Below, one piece after another: positions 1 to 10,557 of a DNA stretch of 64,000 nucleotides. The position numbers and the translations under genes were made by a program. Source of the stretch: Zizania palustris (Eukaryota; Streptophyta; Magnoliopsida; Poales; Poaceae); NCBI GenBank assembly GCA_019279435.1, contig JAAALK010000285.1, forward strand, positions 72,322,866 to 72,386,865. Reading direction: 5' to 3'. Within the stretch, counting starts at the first letter, position 1. Every line of letters begins with the position of its first letter. The notes below the pieces were generated by a model. The model did no database searches and was not told where the DNA came from. It was given only the letters and a program-made list of their open reading frames with translations.

Positions 1-1172
1 GGGATATTGGGCTTTTAGTTCGTCTTCCTTTTCCCATGTAGCTTCCTCGGCGGGATGGTTGTTCCATTGAACCTTGCAGAAGTGAACTACACGACTTCTG
101 GTTACCCTTTCCTTGGTTTCCAAGATCTTGATGGGTTTCTCTATGTAGGTCAAGTCTCCTTGGACATTGAGCTGCTGGAGGTCAGCTTGCTCGGTGGGTA
201 CACGGAGGCACTTCTTCAGCTGAGAGACATGGAACACATCATGAACTCCTGCCAAGGATGGGGGCAGTTTGAGTTGATATGCCACTTCTCCTTGTCGTCG
301 GAGGATCTGAAAAGGTCCGACGTAGCGGGGTGCTAGCTTGCCTTTCATGTTGAACCTTTGAGTGCCACGGAGGGGAGTGACTCGGAGATAGACATAATCG
401 CCCTCCTCAAAGGCTAGGTCTCTTCGACGGTTGTCGGCATAGCTCTTCTGACGGGATTGGGCTGCCTTCAATCGGTCTCTTATGATCTTAACCTTCTCTT
501 CAGCTTCTCTTAATAGATCGGTCCCAAACAGTTGTGACTCTCCGATTTGATCCCAGAGCAACGGCGTTCTGCACTTACGTCCGTAGAGTGCTTCGAACGG
601 GGACATTTGTAGGCTGGCTTGATAGCTGTTGTTGTAGGAGAACTCCGCATATGGTAAGTTCTTGTCCCACATTCCGCCAAAGTCTAGAGCACAAGCTCTA
701 AGCATATCCTCCAGTATCTGGTTGACCCTTTCGGTTTGACCGTCAGTCTGTGGATGATAGGCGGTGCTAAAGTTCAGTCGGGTGCCGAGTTCCTCTTGAA
801 GGTTCTTCCAAAACTTGGAGGTAAACTGACTCCCGTGGTCAGATACAATCTTCTTAGGAACTCTGTGAAGGCACACGATCCGGGTCATATACAACTCAGC
901 CAACTTGGCGACGGTGTAAGTTGTCTTGACCGGAACGAAGTGAGCTACCTTGGTGAGTCGGTCGACGATCACCCAGATAGAATCATGACCAGCTTGGGTC
1001 CTGGGCAGTCCCGTGATGAAGTCCATTCCTATCTCTTCCCACTTCCATTCAGGGACCTTGAGAGGTTGAAGGAGTCCGGCAGACCTCTGATGCTCTGCCT
1101 TGACTCGCCGGCATGTGTCGCACTTGGCCACATACTCAGCTATTTCTCTCTTCATGCTGACCCACCAATATT
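1..1172 (-). pseudogene. Ty3 integrase and chromodomain (C-terminal part of pol)
   Basis: The minus strand is open from about 1172 to the window edge. A zinc-binding region (CDTCRRVK near 1100) is followed by the integrase core, with catalytic D in GMDFI (about 1020), D in SDHGSQF (about 855) and E in TERVNQ (about 730). Then come the conserved PFEALYG segment and a chromodomain-like tail near 1-100 with KVQW, EEATWE and a final QYP. It would insert element cDNA, with the chromodomain steering it to chromatin. It is out of frame with RNase H because of a one-base loss in an A-run (T-run at 1171-1174 on the plus strand), so it is classed as broken. The true end is not visible. Confidence 0.88.
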
Positions 1173-1868
1173 TTCCTTCAGGTCTTGATACATCTTTGTA
1201 CTCCCGGGATGGATGGAGTATAGAGTATCGTGGGCTTCTTGAAGGATGAGGGTCTTCAACTCAGGTTTGTTGGGTACGCAGATCCGGTTTCCGAACCAGA
1301 TGGTACCATGCTCGTCCTCGGAAAATCCGGGGGCTTTACCCTTCCTCATGTTCTGCTGGATCTCCAGGATGTCCGGGTCTTCCTTCTGCTTTTCTCGGAT
1401 CTGGTATATTAAGACAGGCCGAGACTCCAAGGCAGCGAGGTACGCTCGAGTGGTGATCCCTAGGTTTAGCCTTTCCATCTCCTTGTAAAGTAAAGGAGCT
1501 TGGTCCTGAATCATGATGGCATTGCAGTACCCTTTTCGACTAAGGGCGTCTGCCACCACATTGGCCTTGCCTGGATGATAATGGATGCCCAAGTCATAAT
1601 CCTTGATCAGTTCCAACCATCTCCTTTGCCTGAGGTTCAGATATGGTTGGGTGAATATGTACTTGAGGCTCTTGTGGTCAGTGAAGACCTCACATCGATT
1701 CCCCACGAGGTAATGTCTCCATATCTTCAAGGCATGAACCACGGCTGCTAGTTCCAGGTCGTGGGTTGGGTAGTTCAGCTCATGCGGTCTCAGTTGCCGG
1801 GAGGCATAGGATATCACTTTCCCTTCTTGCATTAAGACGCATCCCAATCCTTGACGAGAGGCATCACA
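1152..1868 (-). pseudogene. Ty3 RNase H and start of integrase
   Basis: This part of pol carries RNase H motifs: CDAS at the start, the SYASRQLRPHE segment, DLELAAVVHAL, TDHKSLKYIF and the closing DALSRK. RNase H removes the RNA strand during reverse transcription. It is contiguous with RT in frame, but a TAG at 1869-1871 (where tyrosine is usual before CDAS) separates them. At the other end the frame is lost at the integrase zinc-binding region near 1171-1174. The HPGSTKMYQDLK segment that normally opens integrase is still present before the shift. Confidence 0.87.
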
Positions 1869-2927
1869 CTAGACGTGGAAGTCTTTCCGGATGTCTGGCA
1901 GAGTCAGAATGGGAGCTGATACTAGCTTCTTCTTGAGGGTCTGGAAGCTCTCTTCGCAGTCGGGGGTCCATTCAAATTTTACTTCCTTCTGCAAAAGTCT
2001 GGTCATAGGCTTGGCGATCTTGGAAAATTTCTCGATGAACCGGCGGTAGTATCCGGCCAATTCGAGAAAACTCCGGATCTCGGTCACGGTTGTGGGCTGC
2101 AGCCAGTTGGTTACTACTTCAACGGTGGTTGGGTCCACTGCTATTCCTCCGGCAGATATGACATGGCCGAGGAACTTCACATCTGACGACCAAAATTCAC
2201 ATTTGTTGTACTTGGCATACAGTTGCTGCTCCCTTAGCTTTCCGAGGGTCAGACGGAGGTGAGTTTCGTGTTCTTCCTTGGTCTTGGAGTAAACGAGGAT
2301 ATCGTTGATGAATACCACGATGAACTTGTCCAAGAACTCCATGAATACATTGTTCATCATGTTCATGAAAAAGGCCGGGGCATTCGTGAGTCCGAACGAC
2401 ATCACGGTGTACTCGTAGAGTTCATAGCGGGAGGTGAAGGCAGTCTTGGGTATGTCTTCTTCCCTAATCCTCAATTGGTGATAACCTGACCTGAGGTCAA
2501 TCTTGGAAAACACCGAGGATCCTTTCAGCTGATCAAACAGGTCGTCGATCCGAGGCAATGGGTACTTGTTCTTGATGGTTACGTCATTCAAGGCTCTATA
2601 GTCCACGCACATCCTCTTGGTCTTGTCCTTCTTCATGGCAAATATAACCGGTGCACCCCAGGGTGAGGTACTCGGTCGGATGTACCCTTTCTGCTCTAGG
2701 TCTTCGATGTTGCTCTTGACTTCAGCTAGTTCATTAGCGGCCATCCGGTACGGGCGCTTGGAGATTGGAGTGGTCCCGGGGACAAGTTCGATTCTGAATT
2801 CGATGTCCCGCTTGGGAGGCATTCCGGGTAGGTCTTCAGGGAAGACGTCAGCAAACTCCTTGACTATGGGTACCTCTTCAAGAGCTATCGAGCGAAGGGA
2901 TGCTCCGAGTGGTTTGCGACTGGTCAT
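1869..2927 (-). pseudogene. Ty3 reverse transcriptase
   Basis: The open frame of 352 residues contains the Ty3 RT motifs in order: VFPEDLPGMPP linker, PYRMA, the CVDYRALN block, LPRIDDLFDQL, FSKIDLRSGYHQ, MSFGLTNAP, the catalytic box and FLGHVIS. The catalytic box reads FIND rather than the usual FIDD, so one of the two metal-binding aspartates is lost; the related copy near 49700 keeps FIDD. With an upstream TGA at 2928-2930 and a downstream TAG, this polymerase is very unlikely to work. It is in frame with the protease apart from that TGA. Confidence 0.9.
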
Positions 2928-3284
2928 TCAAAAGGTGATGGCTGCGCCTTTAGGGTTGGTCACTGTGACGGACTTGTTGGCATAGTCGATCACTCCCTTG
3001 TGCTTCATCAACCAATCCATCCCTAGTATGAGGTCGAGTCCGGTGCATTGGATGAGGACTGGCTCGGCCCGAAACAGTCCTCCTTGGATGCTAATTTGAA
3101 CCTTAGGGCTGTATAAGCGGGCTAAGGTCCTATTGCCAGGAGTGGCAATCACCATGGGGGTGGGTAGAGGGAGCACGTCCAGTTCGTTTGTTTTCACAAA
3201 ATCTTCCGAGACGAAGGAGTGTGTTGCTCCAGAGTCAAATAGTATTACGGCCGGTACGGAATTCACAGTAAACGTACCGAGCAC
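2928..3284 (-). pseudogene. Ty3 aspartic protease
   Basis: This 118-codon open stretch holds the retropepsin active site FDSGATHSF about 20 residues in, and the second conserved block GLDLILGMDWL near residue 85. The protease cuts the gag-pol polyprotein. It follows the gag zinc knuckle in the same region and runs directly into RT, interrupted only by a TGA at 2928-2930. The corresponding segment in the second Tekay-like element (48740-49080) has FDTGATHSF. The active-site triplet is intact, but the gene is no longer translated with RT unless the stop is read through. Confidence 0.88.
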
Positions 3285-4451
3285 AACTTCAGGAGCCTCC
3301 TGAGCTTCCTCCGCGCTGATATGGTTGACGCGGGCACGAACCGCCTGGTTGGGTGTCGCGCCTTGAGTCTGCTTGGGGTGAGGACACTAATGCAAATAGT
3401 GCCCTTCCTTGCGGCAGTTGAAGCAGACGACCGGCCTTCCTTGGTGATCCTTCAAGATCGGAGCCTTGGCGGCTGGCGTCGGCTGAGCAGCCGGAGCTGG
3501 TGGAGTGGGGCGAGGATGCCCGGCGTTGGATCCACCGGTGGCGTGAGGTGGCCTGTAGGCGGGCCGAGGATGCTAGGCGGGCGCTGGTGGCGGAGGGACG
3601 AAGCGGGGCCTCTGCGAGTTCGCCTGCTGGTGCTTGAAGGCGATCATCTTCCTCTTCTTGAGGTCCAGCCTGTTTTGCTCAGTCTCTTGGATGAGCGCTT
3701 TGTTTACCAGCCGTTGGAAGTCGGCGTAGTCGGTGGCGACGAGCTGGATGGAAAGCTCATCCTTGAGTCCCCGGAGGAACTTGGCTTGGCGGAGGGCGTC
3801 GGTGCGCACTTCCTCCGGTGCGTAGCGGGCGAGGCGATTGAACTCATGGAGGTACTCCATGACGGTCCGGTTGCCTTGCTGCAGGTCGCGGAACTCCTGC
3901 TATTTCACTGCGATGACACCGGCGGGGACGTGGGCGGCACGAAAGGCGATGGTGAATTCCGCCCAAGTCACCACGTGGTCCTCTGGCTGGGACTCACGAT
4001 AGTTGTCCCACCATTCAGCGGCGGGACCCTGAAGCTGGTGAGTGGCGAAGGCCACTCGCTCCCGGTCGGTGCAAGGGAGGAGGTCGAGCTTCTTTCCGAT
4101 GGTGCGAAGCCAATCTCCGGCCTCCATCGGGTTGGTGGTGCTTGAGAAAATGGGCGGGCGCACACGCAGGAACTCGGAGAGTTGCGGGGCGGGCGCGGGT
4201 GCTGGTGCGTGAGGGACAGGTTCCCCGTTCTGCAGACGGTCCAACTGAGCCTGTTGGTTCTGCATCTGAGTGAGAAGGGCGGTGATCAGTTGGTTCTGAT
4301 TCGCCATCATCTCCGCCAAGGTGGGGTGGTTGGCGGAGGGCGACCCAGACTGATGCGGGCCCGTTGCACCCCAGTTGGGTACAACACCCTCGGGCGCATC
4401 ACGGCTTCCTCCTGCTCCGTTGTTGGAACCGGTGTTCTGGTGGTCGGCCAT
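3285..4451 (-). pseudogene. Ty3 gag (capsid and nucleocapsid)
   Basis: I place the start at 4451 (MADHQNTG). A longer upstream frame has a hydrophobic lead-in unlike Ty3 gag, and the chosen start follows the non-coding leader. The N-terminal part is proline- and glutamine-rich. The retrotransposon gag domain follows, with AEWWDNYRES, WAEFTIAFRAAHVP and YLHEFNRLARYAPEEVRTD. A CCHC zinc knuckle (CFNCRKEGH, near 3385-3430) closes the gene. There are in-frame stops near 3900, at 3573 and inside the zinc knuckle just before its last cysteine. Gag would form the particle that packages element RNA. Confidence 0.88.
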
Positions 4452-4637
4452 CTTCTGAATATACAAGGTTATAAAGCAAAAAGTTGACGACACAATTAAC
4501 AAGAATAGTTTAAGCATATATAAATCAAGTGGTAAAATGTTCATTACAATCAAGATCTTATTCTACCCACAACACACTTGTCGTGGGTAGCACCACATAC
4601 AAAATTAAGCTTTTATTAAAGTAGCGACTCCTAACGC

Positions 4638-5417
4638 CTACTCGCCATCGGAGGCGGTCTCCGTGCTCTCGGAACCACGAGTACGCGGCTCCAGAGGGAT
4701 GGTGGGTTCGAGAAAATTCTCGATGATGGGGTCGGAGACGAGGCCGGGGCATGGTGCAGGGGCGCTGGTGGAGGGTCTGGCGGGGGAGGGTCGTGGCGGG
4801 ATCCTCTTGGGGCGAGGGAGGGGCTCACGGATGGGCTTCTTCTTCCTTGGAAGAAGAGGAACCATCTCCGCAATGTCCTTCTGCAGCTGCATGATCTTGC
4901 GCTGCAACTCGCCGTTCTGTTGGATCAAGTTCTTCGTTTCCTCACGAAGAAACTCGACCGCCTCGTGATGCTCATCGGCGTCGAGCACCGCCTCGGTATG
5001 GAGATCGTCCATAGCCTGCAGAAGACGCGACTGCCGGGCCATGACCGGATCACGCACGGAGTGAACTCCGAGGTAGATGCTACGGTGGGCTCCGGGAGTA
5101 CGCTTCGGCACAAGCCGGAAGGACGAGTTCTGAAGACGATCATCGTAGATCATCCTCAGCTCCATGAGGGCCTGGAGGGCGACTCGTTGGCACGCGACGT
5201 CGAAAGTCGGGCCTCCAAGTGCGGTGGTGTAGGGCGGTAAGTGTTCTCCGGAGCCGTGGACGGTGAGGGAGACGTCACAAGGCCCGGCGAACTCGTCGGG
5301 GTACACTCCTTGGAATTCGGGTTCGAAGAGGAACCCGAGGAAGGTGAGCGTCATACGGAGCTCCCGGACAAATCCCTCGTAATGGCGGTAGTAGCTGTGC
5401 ACTTGGTATACTGGCAT
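4638..5417 (-). CDS. extra ORF upstream of gag in the Tekay-like element (259 aa)
   Basis: This uninterrupted frame lies between PBS and gag, in the same sense. I recognise no domain with confidence. The N-terminal 150 residues look globular (GFVRELRMTLTFLGF, then CDVSLTV). Residues of about 150-200 form a likely coiled coil (EAVEFLREETKNLIQQNGEL), and the C-terminus is basic and proline-rich, then acidic (ending TASDGE). A degenerate homologue sits in the same place in the second element (46561-47380), sharing the RTPG segment and AMDxLHTEAxLD, so it is a family gene. From memory, rice RIRE3/RIRE8 elements have been reported to carry an extra ORF before gag; I cannot check the relation. The ATG directly follows TTTTGTAG, a splice-acceptor-like site, in both copies. 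Function unknown. Confidence 0.75.
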   Translation of the reverse strand: MPVYQVHSYYRHYEGFVRELRMTLTFLGFLFEPEFQGVYPDEFAGPCDVSLTVHGSGEHLPPYTTALGGPTFDVACQRVALQALMELRMIYDDRLQNSSFRLVPKRTPGAHRSIYLGVHSVRDPVMARQSRLLQAMDDLHTEAVLDADEHHEAVEFLREETKNLIQQNGELQRKIMQLQKDIAEMVPLLPRKKKPIREPLPRPKRIPPRPSPARPSTSAPAPCPGLVSDPIIENFLEPTIPLEPRTRGSESTETASDGE

Positions 5418-5539
5418 CTACAAAATAGCAAGTTGAATAAAAGTGAGGAGAGGAACAAAGTTTATAAAGTAGATTTTCGAGAAATAATTTCCTGTGGATA
5501 ATGGCTAGGCGGGTCTGTTTGGCTTCCTACAGTCGAGTC

Positions 5540-5552
5540 GGCTCTGATACCA
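5540..5552 (-). other. primer-binding site (initiator tRNA-Met type)
   Basis: Read on the minus strand this is TGGTATCAGAGCC, the standard plant retrotransposon site complementary to the 3' end of initiator methionine tRNA. It lies three bases inside the LTR end, fixing the element orientation and the inner LTR border. Confidence 0.9.
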
Positions 5553-5769
5553 TCTTGTAATGCCCCGATTTATCAAATCGAGACATTATTGTATTTCAGA
5601 AGAAAAACAATAATACAAGAGGTTCATCATGCGACAACGTACATATGACAACATCCATGGTACGCAGACCATATTTATTACATCAAAGTTTTCGTAAAAA
5701 CGGTAATAAAATAATTAGAAAGCGGCATGACGAACATCTCCTTCAGGATCTTTCTTCTCGACTGGGTCG

Positions 5770-5801
5770 CTACTCCAGACCGTCTTCATAGTAAGCATCC
5801 T
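5770..5801 (-). other. putative terminal coding exon B inside the LTR
   Basis: After CACAG at 5806-5802 the minus strand reads AG GAT GCT TAC TAT and ends DGLE plus TAG at 5772-5770. It accepts the one-base overhang left by exon A (G plus AG gives GAG). The solo LTR has the equivalent block at 40577-40540 after CACCAG, again ending GLE plus TAG, with an in-frame 6-base length difference and synonymous changes in its shared tyrosine and glutamate codons. The intervening intron would be 1054 bp here and 1056 bp in the solo LTR. Confidence 0.45.
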
Positions 5802-6855
5802 CTGTGGGGTCCAACGGGTATGAGTACAAAAAGTACTCAACAAGCCACCGCAAATGCAAGTAATAATGCAGGGTAATAAACAAGGAAGGATAATGGCTAA
5901 CATTGCGGAAAAGTACAGCTTCAGTTATTGCATTTAGTGTAATCACATTTTAATCATGCGGAAAAGTAAACATGAATATCAACAACATCAACTAACTCGA
6001 GGAGTACGTTTTACCTCCTCGCACAACAGTCCTTACATGCCAATCCATCATGCACATACATATCCAAAGTAATCTAACTAGGGGATGTCACGCAACCCGC
6101 CCTTGACCGTGGGCTCGGCTTTTCGAAAAGATTTAAGACTCTGATCAGAGATGTACTACTGTACCCACAAGGCACGCACTCATCCCAAACGAGATGACCC
6201 ATACCACGGGAACTCGTTCCAAAACCTCGACATGAAATGTTCCAAGCGATAACCACCCGCTCTAGGTTTCGCCGACGCGCCGGGCCGCATCCCGGCTAAC
6301 GTCGCACCCCCTTTTGCGCCACATTGGTACAAGTCACCCGCAGGTGCAACTTGACCCATCTCCAAATGGTGGCCTCGGTTTGGAACAATCCATACCTTAG
6401 TTAGGACTTACCCACTAGACTTGTGGTTAGTACATAAGTGTATTGCAACGGATCACTCAGACCGGTCCTTATAGTGCCCCGGGTGCTATCGACCAATGCC
6501 CTAGCTTGCACCCGGAACCCACCATGCATTCACTCACAACCACAACTCCAACAACGACAGAATTCCATAGATGAGAAACAATGGGGATCATATAGTAGAA
6601 CCATGTACTACGACTCATTTTTATCCTATAGCGATCGTGTCGATACATTGGACACTAGCTAATAACATTTATCACATGGTGACAAGGAGTTTAGGCTAGA
6701 GAGCATGGCTTGGGCTGCACATCAAGGTCGGGTGATCCTAAATAAATATATTGTAAAGGTTTCATTTGACTAATGCATGTATAACCTATGTGTTTTAGCG
6801 ATAGTTTGATAAAACATGGGTTCAATATACTCAAAAGATTGGTTTGGTGACTTGC

Positions 6856-6921
6856 CTTGTTCAGCAAAGGGAGAGGGAGGGACTTCGGGGAAGTACTCCG
6901 GCTCCTCGGCGACGTCGTAGT
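6856..6921 (-). other. putative coding exon A inside the LTR
   Basis: This 66-bp block (minus strand) starts after AG at 6923-6922 and ends CAAG before GCAAGT, a GC-AG type donor. The frame G|AC TAC GAC reads DYDVAEEPEYF then PEVPPSPF. The homologous block in the solo LTR (41699-41634) is also 66 bp with the same borders. Of 22 codons, 12 differ only synonymously and 5 change the residue (my count), a pattern expected of coding sequence under constraint. The phase is 1 at both ends. No upstream exon with a start codon was identified. It could still be a captured host fragment. Confidence 0.5.
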
Positions 6922-8955
6922 CTTTTTGATAAAGTAAAGTAAAATAAAAAGAACACAACATTCAATCAAACAATATAACATTACATTATAAGCACATAAG
7001 TTAAATTTGGTTTGATTATAAATAAAATAAATTCAATGGTTAAAGTTCTGTGGTTTATTTCATAAATATATTTTAAAGGAATTAAATAGTTGTCCTTTTT
7101 AGAAAAGGGTGTTTAAATGTGATTATTGCCATATTAAGTTCTCAAATAAATGTGAAATGAAAATTTCATGTTAATTTGATGGTTTTCAGTAAATGGACAG
7201 AATGGAAATAAATCTAAATTTTTCTGAAGTTTAAACATTTGAATTTATATTTTAATCCTAAAGGCATTTGAATATTCGTTTGGACAAACATGAAAAAGTC
7301 AAAGTAAACCTACTGTTTTTATTGCATAAACATGTAGAGAATAATATTATGAATTTTCTGAAATTGGAATGGCAATTTTTAGAGTTCAAATGCAACAGAT
7401 ATGAATTTTACAAGTTTAAAAGCATTTCTGAAATTCATTTTCAATTTTTAAACCCCTCGGGTCCACGGTGAGCCAGGCCCACGGTGAACCCGCGCACTGT
7501 GCGCGTGCGCCGGGTCGATCTGGACCGTCGGATCCAGATCCAACGCGTGCAGGCGAGGCGGGGCGCTTAAGTTATAATGGACGGCCAGGATTAAAACGTG
7601 CGAAAGGGTACTACGTGGACGCACGAGATCGATCGCGGGTTTTAAATGGAAATGGACGCGCGAGATTAAAACGTAACGCTTTGACCAGATCCGACGATGC
7701 AGATTAGATCGTGTTCGTGGGCTCACACGTGCCATCCGATCACGATCGCACGATCGGGATCAGATCCGACACGGCACGGGTACTCGACCCGTGTCGGTCG
7801 TCTTCTCCGACGACGGCGAGTGGGCCAGCGACCACGGCGGGCGACGGCGGTCGGGTCTAAGGCCTAAAATGGAAAGAGAGTGCTACGGGGATCACGAGGG
7901 TACCCTTGCGGCGAAGAAAGGTCGACGGAGCGAGGCCGGCGACGAGCGGAGGCGGTGAAGGCGTTCGGGTCCTTGGCGGCGACGACGATCCGGCGGGGTT
8001 CGACGTCGATGGAGGGGTGGCTGGCGTTGGGGAGGTCCTTGTGGTCACGGCGGTGCGGTCGGCGTGGACGGAGAGGGGCTCCGGCGACGTCGAGTGGCGG
8101 CTGGAGGACGGACGGCGGTGGTGCCCTAAAACATGGAATGCAGGAGCTCTGTCCGTTCTCGCAGCGATTGGGCGTAGGGGTATAACGCGGACGGCCAGGG
8201 GGTTTAAATAGAGTCGTCGGCGGGGGCAGAGGGGGCGTGATTGGCGGTGGCTGGGAGTAAACAGCATTTTTAAACACCGGCGAGCTCGGTTGCAGGGGTT
8301 CAACGCACCTGGACAGCGTTCTGGTCGGAATTGAAGAGGGGGAAATGGCCGGCGCGTCGAGGGGAATTCATTGCAGGCGACGGATTAAAGGGAGGGGGCC
8401 GGCGGGGGCGGATCCTAGGCAGAGTTAGGGCTTCGGCCGGCGAGGGGGGATTTGGGGGCGGATCTCGCGGGGACGACGAATCCGACAGGTGGTGGCCACC
8501 TGCCAGCGAGCGCGAACGAGCGAGGGAGGCAGCTGACGGGTGGGGCCGTGGCGTCGGGCGCGCGCGCGCGAGGGGAAGCATTCGGCGCCGACAGGTGGGG
8601 TCAGGCTGTCAGCCTAAGGCGAGCGCGGGTGATGGGCTGGGCTGGCCGGGAGAGAGAGAAAGGAGGGAGAGGGCCCAATACTGTTTGAAACTATTTTCTG
8701 ATTAAAAATAATTGCAGAAATCGATTTAAAATAATAGGGCTACTTCCATGCTTGGTAAAAATTTATAAAAATTCTCAAAAATATATCTTGGTCTTAGGAT
8801 CATATACAAAAAGTTTCACCTCCTAATTTGTCCATCTACTCTATGCTGTAGTTCAATTGGGTATAAAAGGGTATTTAAAGTATTTTCAGAAATATATATT
8901 CCAGGAAATTGAATTTAATAATATTTTTATTGTATTGAAAATTTGGGGTGTTACA

Positions 8956-10397
8956 ATTATCTATTTGACTACTGTTTGTATGAAAGATAGAATATAACAA
9001 TTTTGGTTCGGGTGGCTGTGTGCATTTTAGTTGTTTCTGTTATTTTTTTGAAACATGAAGCACATTGAAATGACATTTTTTTATATTGAGTATGCAATTT
9101 TTTATGAGACTTGTTGGTTAATGGTAAGTTTATTTTTCTGTAGTTGAGATCTATATTCCATAGTTGTTGACCAGGTTAAATTGCTTCAGTTTGTATGAGC
9201 TTGAAAGTTGAAAGTAATTGTAGTGTGCTTTAACTCTGTTAGGGGTATGTCATGTTAGTTTGTTTTTTTTTTGATAAAACATTTTTGCTTACTAATGTAG
9301 TATCAATTTAGGAGAACCGATAAACCAAGTTGAGTTTATCTAAACAATAAAGAAACTGATAAAACGAAGTTACATTCTTATTATAATACTTTTGAACTGC
9401 CATTACATAAATTGTGATTGTGTATTACCTGATAGTAGGTTTTATCTAGTGCTGATTGCATTACATATCAATATATGTTATAATTTGTATGCAATTTTGC
9501 TAACATCTACTTTGCTTGGTTGTATGGAATTTGGAAATTTATTATTGTAGTACTGTATCATTCTAAGTTTACTATTTCTCTTTAGTCATTCTCCTCCTAA
9601 CATGTTGTGGCTTGGCATGTTTGTAGGATGAGAAGCTCTTGAGAAGATGAACAAGAACAAGAAGCTTGTAAAGCATCTTGCTAAGAAATACCATGCTGAT
9701 GTGTTTAATCACCGCTAGTGTTTTGTATAAAAATTATGGAAGTTGAGATGTGTGATCTATTGTATGATGTCAATTTATGGATTTGTGATGCTGCAAATGT
9801 ACTTTTGTTGAAATTGTTACAACTGTAAAATATGTGATGTTGTAGTGTTTAAATTTTTGCAACTGTAAAATCTGAGGTGATGTTGTAAATGGATCTATGA
9901 AAATGTTATTGAAATTGAAAATATGTGATATTGCTTTTGGGCTATACTTTTCTAGATCAATTTGGCTTTAAATTTGGCCCAACCTGAATTTGGCCCTCTC
10001 AAAACTAAAGCAAAATGGGCCCGACCAAATTAGAATCTCTTTTTACAATGGGCCTGGCCCATTTGCAAACAGACCTAAATTGATCTGGCCCAATGTAATT
10101 TTTATGATGGATTTGGTGTTAATTCATGACAGTTCATTTTCATCCTTAGCTTCAGGCTTGGGTGAGCTTGAATTGGACCTGGGCCAGACCTAAGAGGGCT
10201 GAGGCTATTTTACGACGGTAAAGAAACGTCAAAGAATGAGCTTATTTGTGACGGTTTAAAAGAACTGCCATACAGGTTAATCCATGACGCTCAATACATG
10301 ACGATATCTAAAACTGTCAGAAATACAATTTTATGATGAATTTTTCGTAATCTATAACGAAAATTGTACGTCATGAACCACGAGAATTCTTGTAGTG
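8956..10397. mobile_element. CACTA transposon right-hand part
   Basis: The right end is TTCTTGTAGTG at 10387-10397, the complement of a CACTACAAGAA terminal repeat. The 200 bases inside it carry several TGACG/GACGG subterminal motifs (10212-10380), as usual for CACTA ends. Near 9640-9718 a short frame on the plus strand, KMNKNKKLVKHLAKKYH up to a TAG, follows an acceptor-like TTTGTAG and may be the last exon of an element gene; I cannot name it. The remaining AT-rich 1 kb shows no other coding. The left part is beyond the Tekay-like insertion. Confidence 0.65.
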
Positions 10398-10557
10398 AGA
10401 ACACACACAATGTCTAACACGACAATATAGGTATGATTTTGAAAAGATAAGCTAGTTTTTGTTAGTGTAAAAGCCCATAAACTTCGTTGTTACAAACATG
10501 TTTTGGAAAATAATATGCCCTTTTATCATTTATTTTGTAAGTATATATGCAATGTAG

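Larger units (their letters stand above)
1..8955 (-). mobile_element. Tekay-like Ty3 (chromovirus) LTR retrotransposon, 3' end outside the window
   Basis: On the minus strand the order is 5' LTR (8955-5556), primer-binding site, an extra ORF, gag, protease, reverse transcriptase, RNase H, integrase and a chromodomain-like tail that runs off the window edge. Integrase after RT/RNase H and a chromodomain define Ty3 chromoviruses. The 3.4-kb LTR with TGTAACACCCC and CATTACA ends suggests the Tekay/Del lineage. The bases after the LTR are ATTAT (8956-8960); the matching duplication would lie left of the window. The element sits in a CACTA transposon. Several stops and a frameshift show it is no longer autonomous. 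Confidence 0.9.
5556..8955 (-). repeat. 5' LTR of the Tekay-like element (3400 bp)
   Basis: On the minus strand it begins TGTAACACCCC at 8955 and ends CATTACA at 5556, next to the PBS. A GC-rich segment (about 7450-8650) contains a TATA-like TATTTAAA at 8210-8203. The rest is AT-rich. Its inner 1.4 kb is clearly related to the solo LTR at 40328-44966, with shared blocks around CGACCCAGTC and CCCGCCCTTGACCGTGGGC. The two LTRs are from different families by length (3.4 against 4.6 kb). Open frames in the GC-rich part have no conserved partner and are not called. Two short conserved exon-like blocks are listed separately. Confidence 0.88.

Noticed and set aside
736..1188. 150-codon plus-strand ORF
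   Set aside because: Shadow of the integrase frame on the other strand.
3321..4145. 274-codon plus-strand ORF
   Set aside because: Antisense shadow of gag.
7857..8705. Overlapping GC-rich ORFs in the Tekay-like LTR
   Set aside because: High GC suppresses stops; no counterpart in the related solo LTR.
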